A stretch of 64,000 nt of DNA from Spirometra erinaceieuropaei (GCA_902702965.1 CACRXP010000047.1:1446141-1510140), one strand, 5' to 3'. Positions 33,601 through 47,200 are shown, counted from the first letter of the stretch. Notes: generated by a model not told the origin, from the sequence alone. A program made the numbers and translations.

Positions 33601-34199
33601 CGTGTCTTATGGGACCGGTGGAAATAGGGGTTATATGGGTGGGGCTAATGAATGGGAAGAAGGGCGGCGAAAAGGATGAATTTTTGGAAAAAATGTTCTA
33701 ATTCTATGAATAGGTTCAAATAGATCAGAGCATGAACTTGAAAGCGATCCGGAAAATTGAATACTAGCGAGATTTAACACCAAAAAAACAAAGGAGGGTA
33801 AATATGGCGCCCGCACAACAAGACGCCAAGTTCAGAGATCAAGGCAGTGAAATAGCCAATAGAAACCCGAGGAGGAATGACGTTTGCGAACCCCACAAGA
33901 GTGAAGTGGGAAAGTTAACCCAACGGCACGACATACGGATGCAGAACAGCGGAACACAGGGAAGCCGCCAAGGTAGCCAGCAAAGGTAAAGTATATCAAA
34001 TTAGCGCGTATACCGGCCGACAAATAAGCTGAATGGGATATTTAGGCGAAAATTGATGTTATCTTGAAAAAATTCAATCAGTATACCCAAGCAAAACAAC
34101 ACTACTTTAGTCTGAGTCAGTAGGCAGTAGTAAGTAATATGCAAAGTTGGGCCGCATATTGTCTACTTTCCAGTGTCTCTTTTCTGTAGTTGTAATGGC

Positions 34200-34648
34200 A
34201 GGCCTTGTGGCATGCCCCCTAATAGGCCGTAGGATGAATCTCTCCGGATAGCCGTTTTCGCGGGGCATATTCTGCAGCTGCTAGAGCTCTGTTTTAATAG
34301 CTTCAGAACAGATGCGTCGCACTCTAACCGCCAATTCCTGGACTTAATCTCGTCTTAGATCTAGGGGAACGAAACCTTGAAAATTAATGTACTGTCCCAT
34401 CCTGCTTTCCTTTCGGAATACCTTGTGACGGACGTATCCTCGTGTCTGTGCAGAAGGATATCGGGGACCACGATTCCATTATTCGTCTCAGTGTCTGCGG
34501 CAAACTTCAGCGTCTTGTTAGACTTCTGAACTAGGCCATTGGTGTTGGTGGTGCGACTTATAAAGCAGAAGATGCAGTCCACGTACCGACCGTATAAATC
34601 AAGGTTATCAATGGTATCCTCTGATTTCATGCCTTCATGAGAAATCAA
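34200..34648 (-). pseudogene. Penelope-like RT C-terminal part
   Basis: The 95-codon frame reads DLYGRYVDCIFCF (YVDC at 34574-34585, where YVDD is expected), LVQKSNKTLKFAADTETNNG and LLHRHEDTSVTRYSERK. This is the palm-to-thumb order of Penelope-like RTs. It continues in another phase as VRRICSEA near 34310. Loss of the second catalytic Asp makes it inactive. Confidence 0.7.
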
Positions 34649-34660
34649 CGAAAGGACTTG

Positions 34661-35168
34661 GACTAAGTGGTTCCGGACAAGACTTCACAGGCTCGACTTC
34701 GAAATTATTGGTCTTGCGTCATCCAGTGGCAGGAAGTCGGCGACGCACACGTCTGGATTTTTAGTTGGCATCTGTGCTCGACTTATAGTGAAATCACTCC
34801 TATGCAGTTTACATTGTCACATGCCGGAAATGTCAGATCTCAGTCTGGCGGAGGGGCCAAAAATTACTGATTACCAAGATCTGCCTTTTGTAACGAACCG
34901 CTGTCGCAGTTCGTAAGCGATATGTTGCCTTCCGTTCAATATGGATAAGCCAAAGACATCACTGTGCTTTAAGTATATCCAAAAACAATGACTAGGAGTT
35001 TTTAAAAGACTGAATTGACAAGTAGTGTAGCTTCCAGTCATATTCGTGTTTTCGTTAATCGTGTCTACTACTTTACTCGGAGATGCGTTTGGTCGAGGAA
35101 AGGACTTTTATGTGTGCGTTGGGGTACACCTCCCCAATAACTTGCCGGACGAGTGCTGTGATGAGTCA
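34661..35168. other. No recognised feature
   Basis: This may include the undetected RT N-terminus of the Penelope-like relic, but no motif could be read. Confidence 0.35.
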
Positions 35169-35575
35169 TACGGTGCGTGACCGATCTCATGAAATATTGG
35201 CTGAAATTCTGAGATGCGTTTTCGATTAGGAAGAATTACTTAGGCGCGGTTGTAATACTGATTATCTTGCGGCATAATCCTATAATATTTCGGACGCGGC
35301 AGGATGTCAGCTTTCGAATACCCCGCGTTTCAATCTCTTGTAGAAACCGTAACAGGTAAAAAATGACTATTGAGTTAGCATGCATGTTTCCCATTGATTC
35401 TCGATGGTTTTGCAAATTAAAATATATTTTAGAGAAACCACGAACAAAAATAAGCATTTTTTCAGTCATTTGGTAGAGGATATGATAATCTTTATATTTT
35501 CTACTCGAAAAAGGAGTATAATTGGGGTTTTAAAAAAGTTTTTAATTACGAGATTTTGGCACTACTTCCAGTGGC
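35169..35575. mobile_element. MITE-FB copy 3, left arm only
   Basis: The end TACGGTGCGTGACCGATCTC (35169) and the following arm (ATGAAATATTGGCTGAAATT, GCATAATCCTATAATATTTC, CATTTGGTAGAGGATATGAT) match the left arm of the other hairpin MITEs. No right arm follows. A Merlin-like fragment begins where the arm ends. Confidence 0.65.
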
Positions 35576-35913
35576 ATTTTGTTGCCCCAGTAATAAACTA
35601 ACTTCCAAATTTCACAGAGCTTCAATTTACAATGCAGTCTTCTGCTCAAATCACAATAATTGAAGAATTCGTTCCCCTTTCTTACTGAGCGAACAGACTG
35701 GCAGCCCTACCTTCTGCATCTCCATAGCGACACATTCTGTCCACGGTCCTTCATGTTCGTGAACATCACCGGACCATCGCACTTGCAGCATGGTTTTTTC
35801 TCTACCAAGAGAACATGTTGGAGGAGATATCGTGACACCGCTTCTTCACTCTGCATCACTTCAGTATAGAACTTTCGTAGCAACATTTTGAAGGTATGCT
35901 GAAATTGGAACAA
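35576..35913 (-). pseudogene. Merlin-like (ISXO2-type) transposase N-terminal fragment
   Basis: The minus frame reads EEAVSRYLLQHVLL, then a zinc-ribbon-like CCKCDGP...SLWRCRR, an in-frame TAG just after it (about 35707-35709), and GCQSVRSVRKGNEFFNYCDL followed by KLKLCEIWKLVYYW. In Merlin transposases this ribbon precedes the ISXO2-like DDE core. The core itself is absent. Assignment is by remembered motif order; the tail end overlaps the edge of the MITE arm, so the boundary is uncertain. Confidence 0.5.
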
Positions 35914-37599
35914 GAAATAAAGATAGGAATCACGCTATAGTAGCACCCTACCGTCTACACTGTGTTGCATGGATCAGAGTTCTACCTACAGGCTCCCGAT
36001 AATCGATCGCAGCTCAAATTCCAAAACGTCGGGCGGACGAAACTAATGCTCCAACATTCTTTTAAGTCGCTATGACATAGTCTAAAAACTGCCAAAAATG
36101 GTATGGGAACCTTTTCCGGCATTTGCAAGTGTCTGCCCTTGAGAGCACTCTGGCCAGCCGAGAGGAAGAGCTATAGCCTAGCACAGTGTTTAGCGCAGTG
36201 GTTACCATCTGAGTGAAGTAAGCTTAATGTGTCTCAATGCGGTAAGAATGCGTTGTCGCTCATGTAAAACACAATGGCCAAGCAGGTTTCTCAAAGTTAT
36301 GAGGTCAACGCTGCAAGCTTACAGTGTGAAAAAAGGTTTTTGGACGCACATTTTCTTTTTATCAAATCTGGATAAATGGCAATATGTAAACTGCGCATAC
36401 GAAAGGAAGGAAGTATGATGAGAACCATCGTTCTTTTAGTTCAAAACGAACTTAACTACATCCTTCAGACGGGTCTGAGCATACTCCTCAGAATGCGAAA
36501 ATCTACAAATAAAAACGAGTTGGGGACTCCTTTTAGCCACGAAACATCACTGATCAGGGAGTAAGGAAGTGGAAGTGTGTAGACGAAGACATCAAGTTAG
36601 GTTGATAAAAAGGGATATTGTTTTCGCGAGGTATTTTCGGGGCGAATATTTTAGGGCTTCAAATGATTTCTAAACATCTGCTTTTCGACTGGCCTATATA
36701 CGGCGGGAGAAACCCGACCTATGTAAACAGTTAGACCACGTGGTCAACCTCAGCTTGCCCTGGTAAGCCCGAGCCCCTTTTGAGTTTCGAAATCCCTCGG
36801 CATGCCTAGTTCCCCATTTTCATTCCTATGTTGCATTTTGAAGTTACCATTTTATCGATTAGTCTACGCGCAGTACACGTTGACCTTGCTGTTTTACATC
36901 GATTTTCTCTGTCGAAATTCAAACCTTCGTACATTTCTCACTTGTTATTTCTGTTATGCAACGACCGGCAGCAGTTGAGAAGCCGTCGCGAAATTTTGTG
37001 GTACCATTAAATTCTGCTGTCCTTGCTTGCTTTAAGTTTCAAGTTTTGAAAGGTAGATCTTTAAGACACAACGGGGTCTCCTATCCTCATGCGTTGCCCG
37101 TTTCATTTATCCATTTGTCTCCATGTTGATTAACGATATTCCTTGCAGCTTGGGCAAACGGAGTACTAAGACAGGGCTTCTTTTTAATCACTTAAAACGC
37201 GCGACAAACTAGGTCGTTAAAACTAACAAAGCTTGTGGCTGAAAAAGGTTTGTAGTTCAGCAGTAACAATCCAGCCTTTATAAAGGACAGTATACATTCC
37301 CCTTCAGAACACATAGGTCAACCGAAGACTTACTTGGGGCATCGTGTTAACGCTGAATTCCGCTAAACTGAGAGTTGGGACGAGTATAACATGTAATGGC
37401 TCGGATATGATTAAAAGAAGGCCCGAACAGTTTCGATAGCATAAACCTGCAAGCTGACTTACAGCGTGATTTGCATGCCCGCACTGTTTTCCAGTTATGT
37501 ACGCGCACAAATCCCGCAGTGTGACGCTGCATGTTCACCAAGAGTGCGGCACCTTTCGTTACCTGCCAGCGACTGTAACTTATCGGAATTCCTATTGAC
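35914..37599. other. No recognised feature
   Basis: Frames are under 70 codons except one edge frame. Nothing has a motif I recognise. Confidence 0.4.
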
Positions 37600-37786
37600 G
37601 CAACTGTGAAAAACTCGGCACCTCGGTGGGATTCGAACCCAGGCAATAAGGGGAAGGCTCTAGTAAAGCCAACGCTCTAACCACTTGAGCTACGAGACCC
37701 CGCCGGATTCCAGACGTTGCAGTAGGTTGGGCGGGTAACTTGACCCAAATGTGATTAAACTCGCGTCGTCCGGCCAGGCCTCGCGA
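37600..37786 (-). mobile_element. SINE2, minus strand
   Basis: Read on the minus strand: leader GACGACGCGAGTTTAATCAC, then TCTCGTAGCTCAAGTGGTTA (A box, about 37676-37696), B box GGGTTCGAATCCCACCG (about 37625-37641), then GCCGAGTTTTTCACAGTTG. This is the most complete SINE2. The tRNA part is recognisable, but the acceptor stem does not pair perfectly, so it is not called a tRNA gene. Confidence 0.75.
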
Positions 37787-38092
37787 CATGGCACAAGAAG
37801 ATCAAACTGGTCTTCTGGGAAAATAAAGTATGTCACTGCGTATTTAATCGACAACAGGAGGAAACGCAGGTACATTCCTGTATTAAAACAAATGTAGTAG
37901 TTGGTGATGCATATTAAACCCACTGGGGTTACACAATCTGTCTCTACTATGACGTAAATTCTGTCACCCGTTATTCAACTTTTTCAAACCTGCCGTGATG
38001 TTCGCTGACATGTCGTAAGGCTAGCACGCATGGTTCAGACCTTGCCGTCGTCTACCTACCTGTATACCCCTGACAGAAGGACCCCTTGTTGA

Positions 38093-38231
<139 letters not shown>

Positions 38232-38551
38232 CGGTAGGATTCGAACCCACGCAGTAAGGGGAAGGCTTTAGTACAGCCAACGCTCCAAAGCCTTGCCCTT
38301 ACTGCGTAGGTTCGAATTCCACCAAGGCGCCGAGTTTTTCACAGTTGGGCCAATAGGAATTATTCAAAATCTGCCAAAACATCTATGAACTTCTCGGAAT
38401 TGCAGGCACTCCTTGTTGAAGGTTGGCGTAGTCTAAGTGCAAAAGGCTAGAAGGCAGGACTGACTCTCCTTCTGCTGCTCGCTCATGGAACACAAGGGTT
38501 CAAGTGAGAATCCGAAACGTCAGGTGAATAAAGCCCTTGTTCCAGCGATTG

Positions 38552-38574
38552 CTTCTTCTTCTTCTTCTTCTTCT

Positions 38575-38635
<61 letters not shown>
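38552..38635. repeat. TTC/CTT triplet tract, right
   Basis: About 84 pyrimidine bases, complementary to the GAA tract 320 bases upstream and shorter by some 54 bases. Confidence 0.98.
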
Positions 38636-39144
38636 ATCAACAAGGGGTCCTTCTGTCAGGGGTCTACAGGTAGGTAGACGACGGCAAGGTCTGAACCATG
38701 CGTGCTAGCCCTACGACATGTCAGCGAACATCACGGCAGGTTTGAAAAGTTGAATAACGGGTGACAGAATTTACGCCATGGTAAAGACAGATTGTGTAAC
38801 CCCACTGGGTTTAAGATGCATCACTAACTGCTACATTTGTTTTAATACATGAATGTACCTGCGTTTCCTCCTGTTGTCGATTTAATACGCAGTGACTTAT
38901 TCTATTTTCGTAGAAGACCAGTTTGATCTTCTTGTGCCATGCCGGTACTCACTATACAACGCGTGCTCTAAGGACCGTCAGCTGCGTTTTGGTTTACTTT
39001 ATCTCAGTTAGAACACAAACGTTCGGCTTCCTCGAAACTCTAGACGGTTTCTGTTATCGAACGCATGCGCCGTGACTTACTTACTTCCTCAGGAATAGTT
39101 GTGGGCTAGGTCGCAGTTAGTATCCCGGAATGGGAAGCGGACGG

Positions 39145-39430
39145 CGAACTTAACCCTAATCCCCACCTTAACCCTAACCCTAACCTCAACCGTTACCGTT
39201 AACCGTTAACTCTAACGGCAACCCTAACCCTAACTCTAGCCGAAATCTTAAAAGTAACTGTAGCCCTTAGGCATAGCCGTAACTAAGAAGCATAACCGTA
39301 TTACTGGAACATATTCGTACGCTCAAACTCTAACCATAACTTGAAAACCTAAGCCTAAAGGCGTAACCCTAACCGGAAAATCGGAAACCATTAACCGGTA
39401 CCCTAATCCTAACCTCAAACGTAAAAGGGA
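39145..39430. repeat. Degenerate telomere-like array, C-rich
   Basis: Many CCCTAA-type units are mixed with variants (TTAACCGTTAAC, CTCTAACGGC). The units decay to the right. The same mixture occurs inverted at 50000-50290. Confidence 0.8.
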
Positions 39431-41045
39431 AGCCAAATGGGTCAGATGTGATTATGGAGCCCCACAAAATAACCCCAGTAAACAAATCCGCTAGCCACCT
39501 GTAATGCGGGTCCGGGCTATCAACTGGGATCTAGCCTAGTTGTGCTCAGTTCCTCACATAACCACTAGTAAGACCGTGAAATTTAGTTGACATTATTTAT
39601 AAAAATTTACTCACAAGTGGCCATTCAATTGTCTTCAGGAAGGAACCCTTCAGGTTCCTTGTTCGGGGAGCTGTTGCGCCGTATGTGCTTCCGCAATATG
39701 CTACAGGTATATTTCCCACGCTTGCTTTAGGCCAACGCAGTCTAAGCCAAACCGCAGACGACAGTAAACCTCGTCTACGACCCGACATCGGTCCTCCCTC
39801 GGGGAGCTACCGTTTCAGTCTGATCCAATAGGCCTCAATCGCATTGGTGTGTTTTCCTGTGGTCGGATCCTTAAAGTGCTTGGTGTGATTGAGTGTGCAG
39901 TTCTTAATACTGATGAATTTAGCATCCAAATTGGCATTTTGCCAAATTAGGCATCAGTCTCCTTGTTCGACAGTATTCCACCACCTTCCCTGAGCTTATA
40001 GTTTCGGTTATTTCTTCCACATTCCTAAATCTGACTTTTCTTCGACCTAGAGCCGATGGTCTGTATTTTGCAAGGCAAAAAAAGATAGGCATTATTGCCT
40101 ACTTTGTTTACTGACGCATTTCCTTATTGTGCATACCGTTTACATATATATTTATTTTTATTAATGTTCTATATTACATTAACAAGTTGCCTTAGCAAAC
40201 AGATACAAACAAACGTTCAAACTTACTTTATTTGACTTTGTTCTTGTTCATTAGGGTGTATTTGCATAGTTCCTCTAACATTAACGTGCATCACGTTACC
40301 TCGTCGTAACTTTTTACAGCTACATTATTTGTCACTCGCTGCTGATCTTTCCTATTGGTTGTTCGTTATATTGGTTTCCCGCCTGCTTCATATTCACGAA
40401 CGGCGGTTTATTCAAATATGTTTTATTTATTGGGAGTTAGTTTTGGCTATTTTCCATGTAACACGTTAAATTCCGTTGCGATGCATAGGCGTAGGACAAG
40501 AATGTCAGCGAAAATTTGTTTGTTTTCTATGTTTTATAGCATTCGTTTCGCTTCCCCCCCTCGGTGATGCCCCACCCGTAAAACCCCTATTACCACCACC
40601 ATTAAGGTATAACACGGGTCTGGGATTACTGGTTGCGAGGTGGGGTTACACAACCTACCGTCGCCTACATGAAGCTACCAGCGAGTAAATTGTTCCACGG
40701 TAAGACAGTAAAAGAAGCCCTCTCCCTTGGTAAAAATTCCGGGCAGGGCAAATATTCCCATGTCTTAACCCTAGCCCTAACACTAATCCTCACCCCGCCC
40801 CTAACCTTAACACTGATCCTAATCTCACTGGAAGGCAGCCCAAAGCCCCGGAGTAGGGGGGAGGGGGTGGCTCCTATTCTCGCGCCTTGCCGTTTTTCCT
40901 TCCGCTGGATTTGGCGAAACTGTCCTTGTGTAAGAAGTGGCAGCGAATCGATTCAAAGAGGAACAGGCCGTAAATCTCCCCTGCTGTTCCCCTGAATAAT
41001 GAGTTATGGCGGTTGAAGACCAGCATTTAACTTTCCCTTGCAGAA
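39431..41045. other. No gene; short telomere-like patch
   Basis: A patch at 40762-40830 (TTAACCCTAGCCCTAACACT) is telomere-like. The rest is AT-rich and unassigned up to the promoter of the gene at 41146. Confidence 0.5.
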
Positions 41046-41052
41046 TGCTCCC

Positions 41053-41060
41053 TATAAATA
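41053..41060 (+). promoter_or_regulatory. TATA box of the mucin-like gene
   Basis: TATAAATA lies 86-93 bases before the ATG of the signal-peptide exon. Transcription would start about 30 bases downstream, near 41085-41090, giving a short 5' leader. The motif is perfect, but start-site data are needed. Confidence 0.6.
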
Positions 41061-41145
41061 CTCACACTTTGTGGCGTGAAGGCAGCTTTACACATTGCCT
41101 TCCGTGGTCGGCGCGCGAGCTTTCACTTGATCTTGAAAAGGCGAT

Positions 41146-41239
41146 ATGTTTGCCGTGATCACCCTACTCCTCCTCTCCCTTTCTACCAGTGCATTTGCTC
41201 ACTCGACTGTTCAGTTGGCCAAGGATGTGGAAACCACTG
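41146..41239 (+). CDS. Exon 1: signal peptide
   Basis: The ATG opens a 31-codon stretch with a classic hydrophobic core (residues 2-18), a small-residue cleavage site AFA|HS, then VQLAKDVETT. It ends G|GTAAGT at 41239/41240, leaving one base of the next codon (phase 1). This is exactly the phase required by the acceptor at 47968. The upstream TATA box supports this start. Confidence 0.75.
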
Positions 41240-44200
41240 GTAAGTTCGTCAAGTGCGATTTGCGGGTTCCAAGTGGCAAGAAGTTAATTGACTTTCCGTA
41301 GTTTTTTGCATGTCCACTTCTATGCTGTGTGAAAGAAAGCAGATGATGTGTAGTCTGGGAGTGGCATTCTCCCATCACAGACTTTTCATAAAACTCAGGG
41401 TTGGGAATGTCTACAAGTATGCCAAATGCGCAGGACGAAACATTTAAAAGGAGATGCAAATAAAAAAGGAGTAGCGTTACGTCTACTGTCGGTTGCATGT
41501 GGTTACCTGTGCCCTCTTAAAACGGGCCACATGGTTGATGCGCTGGACCAACACGGGGGGCTACATCAGATTCTGGTAGACGTTATCGCAAATGCGCAGT
41601 TGTTGGCTCATGCCACCCTAGTTGGGATCCCTGCCGTCCACCCATTTTTGGTTGGTTAAAATCTTGGTTAAGTGCTTGTTGTGAACCAGGGGGTGTGGTG
41701 GTACGCCTAGGTGCGAGTCCGGCCGTGCCGCCTCTCCCACTTCCGACCTCATCGACTCTGTCTTGACACAGGGCCCAGATAGGTGATGAGGAGAGAGTGT
41801 GGTAGGCGCTGCGCAAGTCTACTATCACAGTAAACTAATTCACGCGCAAATCACCGTCCCTGCGCCCACCCTGCTGTGGAGCACGCGTAAGCATCGTCGG
41901 ATGCGACAGTCGAACTGTGTCACGTGGTTACTGAGCAAAAACTGCCATCCGAATAAACAGCACAGTCCCTGCAGTGTACGAGTACAGAAGGCGTGCTGTA
42001 AGTGGCTCGCAACTGTGCCACAGTTTCGTTACATCCGGTCGCAAAATATTAACAATTCTAGAAGTCTGAGAAGTGTCGCGTTTGAGGAGCTTCACCGAAC
42101 TGCATCTTTGGTTTTCTCGGAGAGTATTTTAATACTTAGAAAAGTGACCGCTGACACCAGACCCACATTTGGAGTTCGTCGGTTCTTCACAGCAAACACC
42201 TGCCACTGTTGTATGACAGTTCACACATTGCCTATCAGAAATCAGGAGATGTCTCAGCTGTTTAAAAAGTCTTTTTGACTCCTCATGGCCCTTTTGCCAA
42301 ACCCTAATAACAGGGTTTTTCAAAAATAGCAGAAGTGATAGGAAACTTTAGCCATACTCATCGCGTTTCTCACAATCATCAGCAGACGGTGTGCAGGTTT
42401 ACACACATATAGTTGGTTCATGTTCTGTCCCACTCTGGCTTCCAGTGCTCTCCCTCCTACCTCCTCAAGATTATGCGTCGTTACAGACATGGATGGAGTC
42501 AGATGGTATGACCAGCTCTTATTTATGCATGGTTTTGTGCTTTGCCGGGGGTCTTTTGTAGTGTCCCGAGTTGTCTCCTACAGCGACATCTTTTTAGTCT
42601 TATTTTTGATTTGTTAAAAAAGCCGTCCTGCATGATTGCTATTTCTAAAAAATTGGCGAAAATAAGCAAAAAACAGGCAAAAGTTATTGGTAGGCAAAGG
42701 GCTTTCAAAAGTACTCCGTTAGACAACAAATGTTTCCCAGTCTTACGTTTGTGTGGAAAATCGTAGACGGTCGGACAGGGTAATAGGGATTCCCAGTACC
42801 GCAGATGGCCTCGCGCTAAAGTCCGAGAAGGTACCTTACTTAGTCCCTCTAACTGAAAATCACAGAACGATGGGTTTGCGAGGCCGTGGGCAATGTGAAT
42901 TTGGAATTTCGAGGTTCATATATACGAAAATGAATCAAATTTCTAACCGCGAGAGCAGAAGGGTAGATTTCCTTTCGGAAGTCTAACCGGGAAGCGTAAT
43001 GCCGCAGAGATAACCCATATTGAGCTCCTGCGAGTTGGGATGTAAGTACGCTTATGAAAGCAAAACGAACCGCTCTTCAAGCGGCTGTTAGTGTAAAATG
43101 TCGCGACAAGGTATTGCGACTGACATACTCCATCGAATAGTCTGAAACATCTAGAAACTTTACCCTTTGAATTCCTCTAAAATAAAAGCTCTTGCCTTCG
43201 GAAATGCTGTTATGGGTCGCCTCAAAAGGAGGTAAGTGGACATGAACAAAGCTCATACACACACGACGTTGGCAGATGGGCGCTCATTGATCTCGCTAGA
43301 GAGCTCGCTCGTCCCGTTGTGTCTTGGGACTATCTCTCGGGCCCCGCCAGCAGTCGCATAGCGGCGCGTAATATAGACAAAATAGCATTACGGCAACGAC
43401 GTTCGAACTGCCGCCGCACAACAGAATCGGGCAAACTCTGAAAAGGTATTTTGAGTTGGTCCGCCTAAAACTGTGCTCGTAAGCCGAACGAAAACTATAA
43501 ATTCCCCCGAATGAGCACGTTGTGCCTTACGGGCTCTCTCTCGAGCCCAGCCAGCAGCCGCACAGCGGCGCATGATATAGGCAGAATGGCATTACCGACA
43601 AAGACAAGGGAGACTGGAATGGCCATTTCTGGCTTATTAGCCGTCTTCAGCCAGTCATACCCAACCCCGAAGTGTGGAACACCCGACGTTCGAATTCGCT
43701 ACCTGTTAGTTACAAGCCCACGCCTCTAACCACTGGGCTACGAGCCCGTTGCCCTGCCGGTTTCGATCGGGAATATACAATGGTAGGACGCGCTTACCGA
43801 TCGTTCTTACGGGCTCTCTCTCGAGTCCAACCAGCAGCCGCACAGCGGTGCATGATATAGGCAGAATGGCATTACAGACAAAGACTAGGGAGATTATAAT
43901 AGTCATTTCTGGCCTATTAGTCGTCTTCAGCGAGTCATACCCAACCCCGAGGTATGGAACACCAGGGGATCGATCCCGCGACCTTTTGGTTAGAAGTCCA
44001 AAGCCCTAACCCCTGAGTTGCAGGCACGTTGTGCGGTCGGTTTAGATTGAGTATAAACAGTGGTAGAGGGAGTGGTAGTATTGAATGTTTTGACGCGTAT
44101 ATCAAGGCTAGGCATCAGCATGCCTGCATTATAAACGTTTACTGCTTAAACAGAAGATAGCAGACTTCCCATATCACCGGAGTATCCTTAGAGGTCTCGT

Positions 44201-47200
44201 TAGAGAATCTAAATTCCACATAAAAGTCTTCCTAAAGACTGGATTTATTAAGTGAGAAGGTACAAATTCAGTTTCCGTGTAGATGCATACCTTGATTAAT
44301 CTTCGGCAGTAACTAGCAGATGCAAATCTAGCAAGACGGGCGCCTATTTGCCATCTTATGTACGTGATCGCAACCGACCGGACAACGAGCCTGTGGCTCA
44401 GTGGTTAGGGGCGTTGGACTTCTAACCAACAGGTAGCGTGACCAAGCCCCAGGTGTTCCACACTTCGGGGCTGGGTAAGAGGGACTGACAACGGGTAATA
44501 AGCCTAAAATGGCCATTTCGGTCTCCATTGTCTTTGTCGACAAGGCTATTCTACACACGACATCTTCTCATAGCCGAAAAACTGGTGAGCCCCAGTAGAG
44601 TCTATTACCTGATTTTCACGTATTTCGTGGAGCAGAGGAGAGTGTCCAGTGTATTGCCCCACTAATTTATTTGTGCTAAAAAATGTTTTACGATTAAATA
44701 ATTTGGAAACCCCAAGCTAATTTGGCTCTTTTAAAACATGCAAATCACTAGCGTGGGAATAAAGATCGACTCGGGAGTTTTGCATGACTTCGTAGTTCTT
44801 TTTATTGAACAGACAACAGCTACCACTTGTCTAGTCGCGGTTTCGATACTTTCACAAGAATTGACAACTCATCGCCAAAAACGCGGCAGTCCAGCTAAGG
44901 AGGAATCAGGCCTACGGTTCATCGAACCACAACGTAGTACGGCCTCAAGGCCAGACATTCCGTTACCGTCGTCCAACCCATTTAAAGCCAACTTCCGGAC
45001 AAGAATCACTTGCCTCTTTTGCAAAATTACACATTGCCATGCGCCGACGAATGCATGGAAGAGAACGAAAGCGGGTTTTAGGCACGGCCACCACCCTGTC
45101 AACCTGCGTCACATGATCTTCAACTCTGGCCGGGGGGGGGGCGTACTGGTCAGGAATTGGCCGTTTCTTGCGCGAGAACGCCCTCGCGGCGAAAATCCCG
45201 AATGATCGACCGACCACTGATTGGTCCGCAGGAGTGAACAAAGGCAGCACGCACGCGCTTTTCGCCGCTGGCTCGACCGTGTGAGGTCACGTCTTCCTTC
45301 GCCCAAGGGCGTGACTGCGCAGCGTTTCCGTTCGCCTTAAAACATAAACACTGCCTTTGTAGTGTTTTATTATTACATATTTCGCAGTTCTTGATTGGTG
45401 GTGTGCTTTGCTTTGAAACGTTGGCGCGGACTCCTCGCAGGCGGTAGCCTACTAATGAGCAGTGAGTAACCTAGAGCTAGGTTCTATAAAGTTGGAAGAG
45501 GCCGAGTTGAGTATTTCGGCCATACCCAGAAGGGACTAGTCCAGTCGTCTCTATATCATGGTCAGTAAATCTTCTTTGTTACCTACAGTCCGCAGAGTAG
45601 GCAGTGCGGGGCACTCCGAGCCCTTAAGCGTCCTTTGCCGCTAGAACCCGTGGATATTTAAAAACTAGAAATCCGTTACTGAACAGTTGAACAGGAAACC
45701 CCAGTACTTATTAACTTCCTCATCTTCGGCTCGATGCTCCAGTCTTCTTCGAAAGCTACTTACTGCACATGAAACATTTTGCAGCCAAGAAGTGGGTGAT
45801 GCGTTTTGCAGTCGAACACTTGAATATGGTCAATCCCCAGTGCTACACGTGGCGTCGCGCTAAATTCCATGGGGCTCCCATTCCCGTGTCCTAACTTTAT
45901 TCTTAATCCGCCCAGCCATAACCCTAACCACAACCCTAACCCTGATACCCTGAAATTTGGAGCAGGGCCACCTTTGACACACGAAATTCGTATTACCTTG
46001 CCCAATCCGTTTCGCACTACCTAAAAGTCCATAGTCTTGACAACGTATTCCAGTTTTACTACTTAATAATGCGTTTAAAGGCGTATGACTCGATGGATTA
46101 GTTCCACCCCGTTCCCTCAGTTAAGCCCTCTGCTGTCGGAACGCCGAAGCATAGGATTTTGCCGAAAACAAGATGAGTTTGGGTAAGCTGTTAATGTTAA
46201 CAACAAGGTGAATTTTAGTTTACAGACAAACTTTGTAACTTTCCGTTGACCTCCCAACTGGACGTCTGAGTTGTGAATCAGGAGGTCATTTGCAAAACAG
46301 GATGCAGTCTTCACATTGCAGTCTTGCCGGCAAATCATCTGTGCAGTGAATTTATACCACTTTCATCGTATATGTAAAATTCGCAGGGCGGAGTACTTAG
46401 CCCTATTCAAGGTGCTATTTCAAGGAGCTTGCAAAAACAGAATGTCGTCGGGGGAAAGGAGATCCCACGTAGCAGGTTCTTGGATGTTCTAGTGGTCGCA
46501 GACTGTGGTGTTTCATCTGACCGGGGAGCATGCATCAGATTGAGGATATCAGGTGCCAGCTCCCAGCTTTTAAAAATCACCGCCGACGGCGTCGAAGTGT
46601 AACTCTGACGTCCAAAATCCTATAATCTGTCGGTATATTATGTTCGGTTTGCAAGCAGTGTTCACTAGTACGCATGCGGTCTGCAGTTAAGTTATTTGGG
46701 GTGTGCGGTATTCCTCTAGGAGCGTCACCTATCACCCCTTCAGTACAAAAAACTGCACTTTCTGCTTCGTCATGAACGGCCTTTTGAGTTTTTAGGAGCC
46801 CTTTACTGAACAGTTTCCCCGACATTTTGATTAAAACTGGTGAAAATCAATGCTTTAGGGTAAGACGATTCCATGCTAACAGCACAGGTACTAGCCAAAA
46901 GCCCATACACGCGTGTTTCGCCGATGTTCTGCCGCTGCATGACACAGCTGCGAGGGGTTCGGCTGCTTTCTGGTAGATATTCCAATTTATAAATTGTAAC
47001 TTTTTAATTTCCTTAGATATTAACTGCGAACTTGTAGTAGATCAGTATATTTAAGGTCTATAGGCTCAGACCTACGTGTTTAGGCATCGCAGAATCAACA
47101 AGTTACGCTTTTGGCGCATTCATGGACGATAACTGTGCGAAATTTCGATGGAGCCATTGCGTTAGTAGTTGGACTTCGAAATCAATTTCTTAAGAAATTT

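Larger units (their letters stand above)
32836..34660 (-). mobile_element. Penelope-like element relic
   Basis: On the minus strand an RT end (34648-34200) is followed by a GIY-YIG endonuclease region (33600-32836). Order and motifs are those of a Penelope-like element, a retroelement class with a telomerase-like RT and a C-terminal GIY-YIG nuclease. Between them (about 33630-34130) lies sequence I cannot align, so an insertion or heavy decay is likely. Neither terminal repeats nor the RT N-terminus were seen. Confidence 0.7.

Noticed and set aside
39145..39430. CRISPR-like array
   Set aside because: Units are short, degenerate and without regular spacers; the genome is eukaryotic.
44359..44460. 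Possible tRNA gene
   Set aside because: Shared SINE1 body follows and the B box is degenerate, so it is a SINE head.
44738..45205. 155-codon plus-strand frame in intron 1
   Set aside because: No recognised motif, no splice flanks, low-complexity G run inside; chance is more likely.
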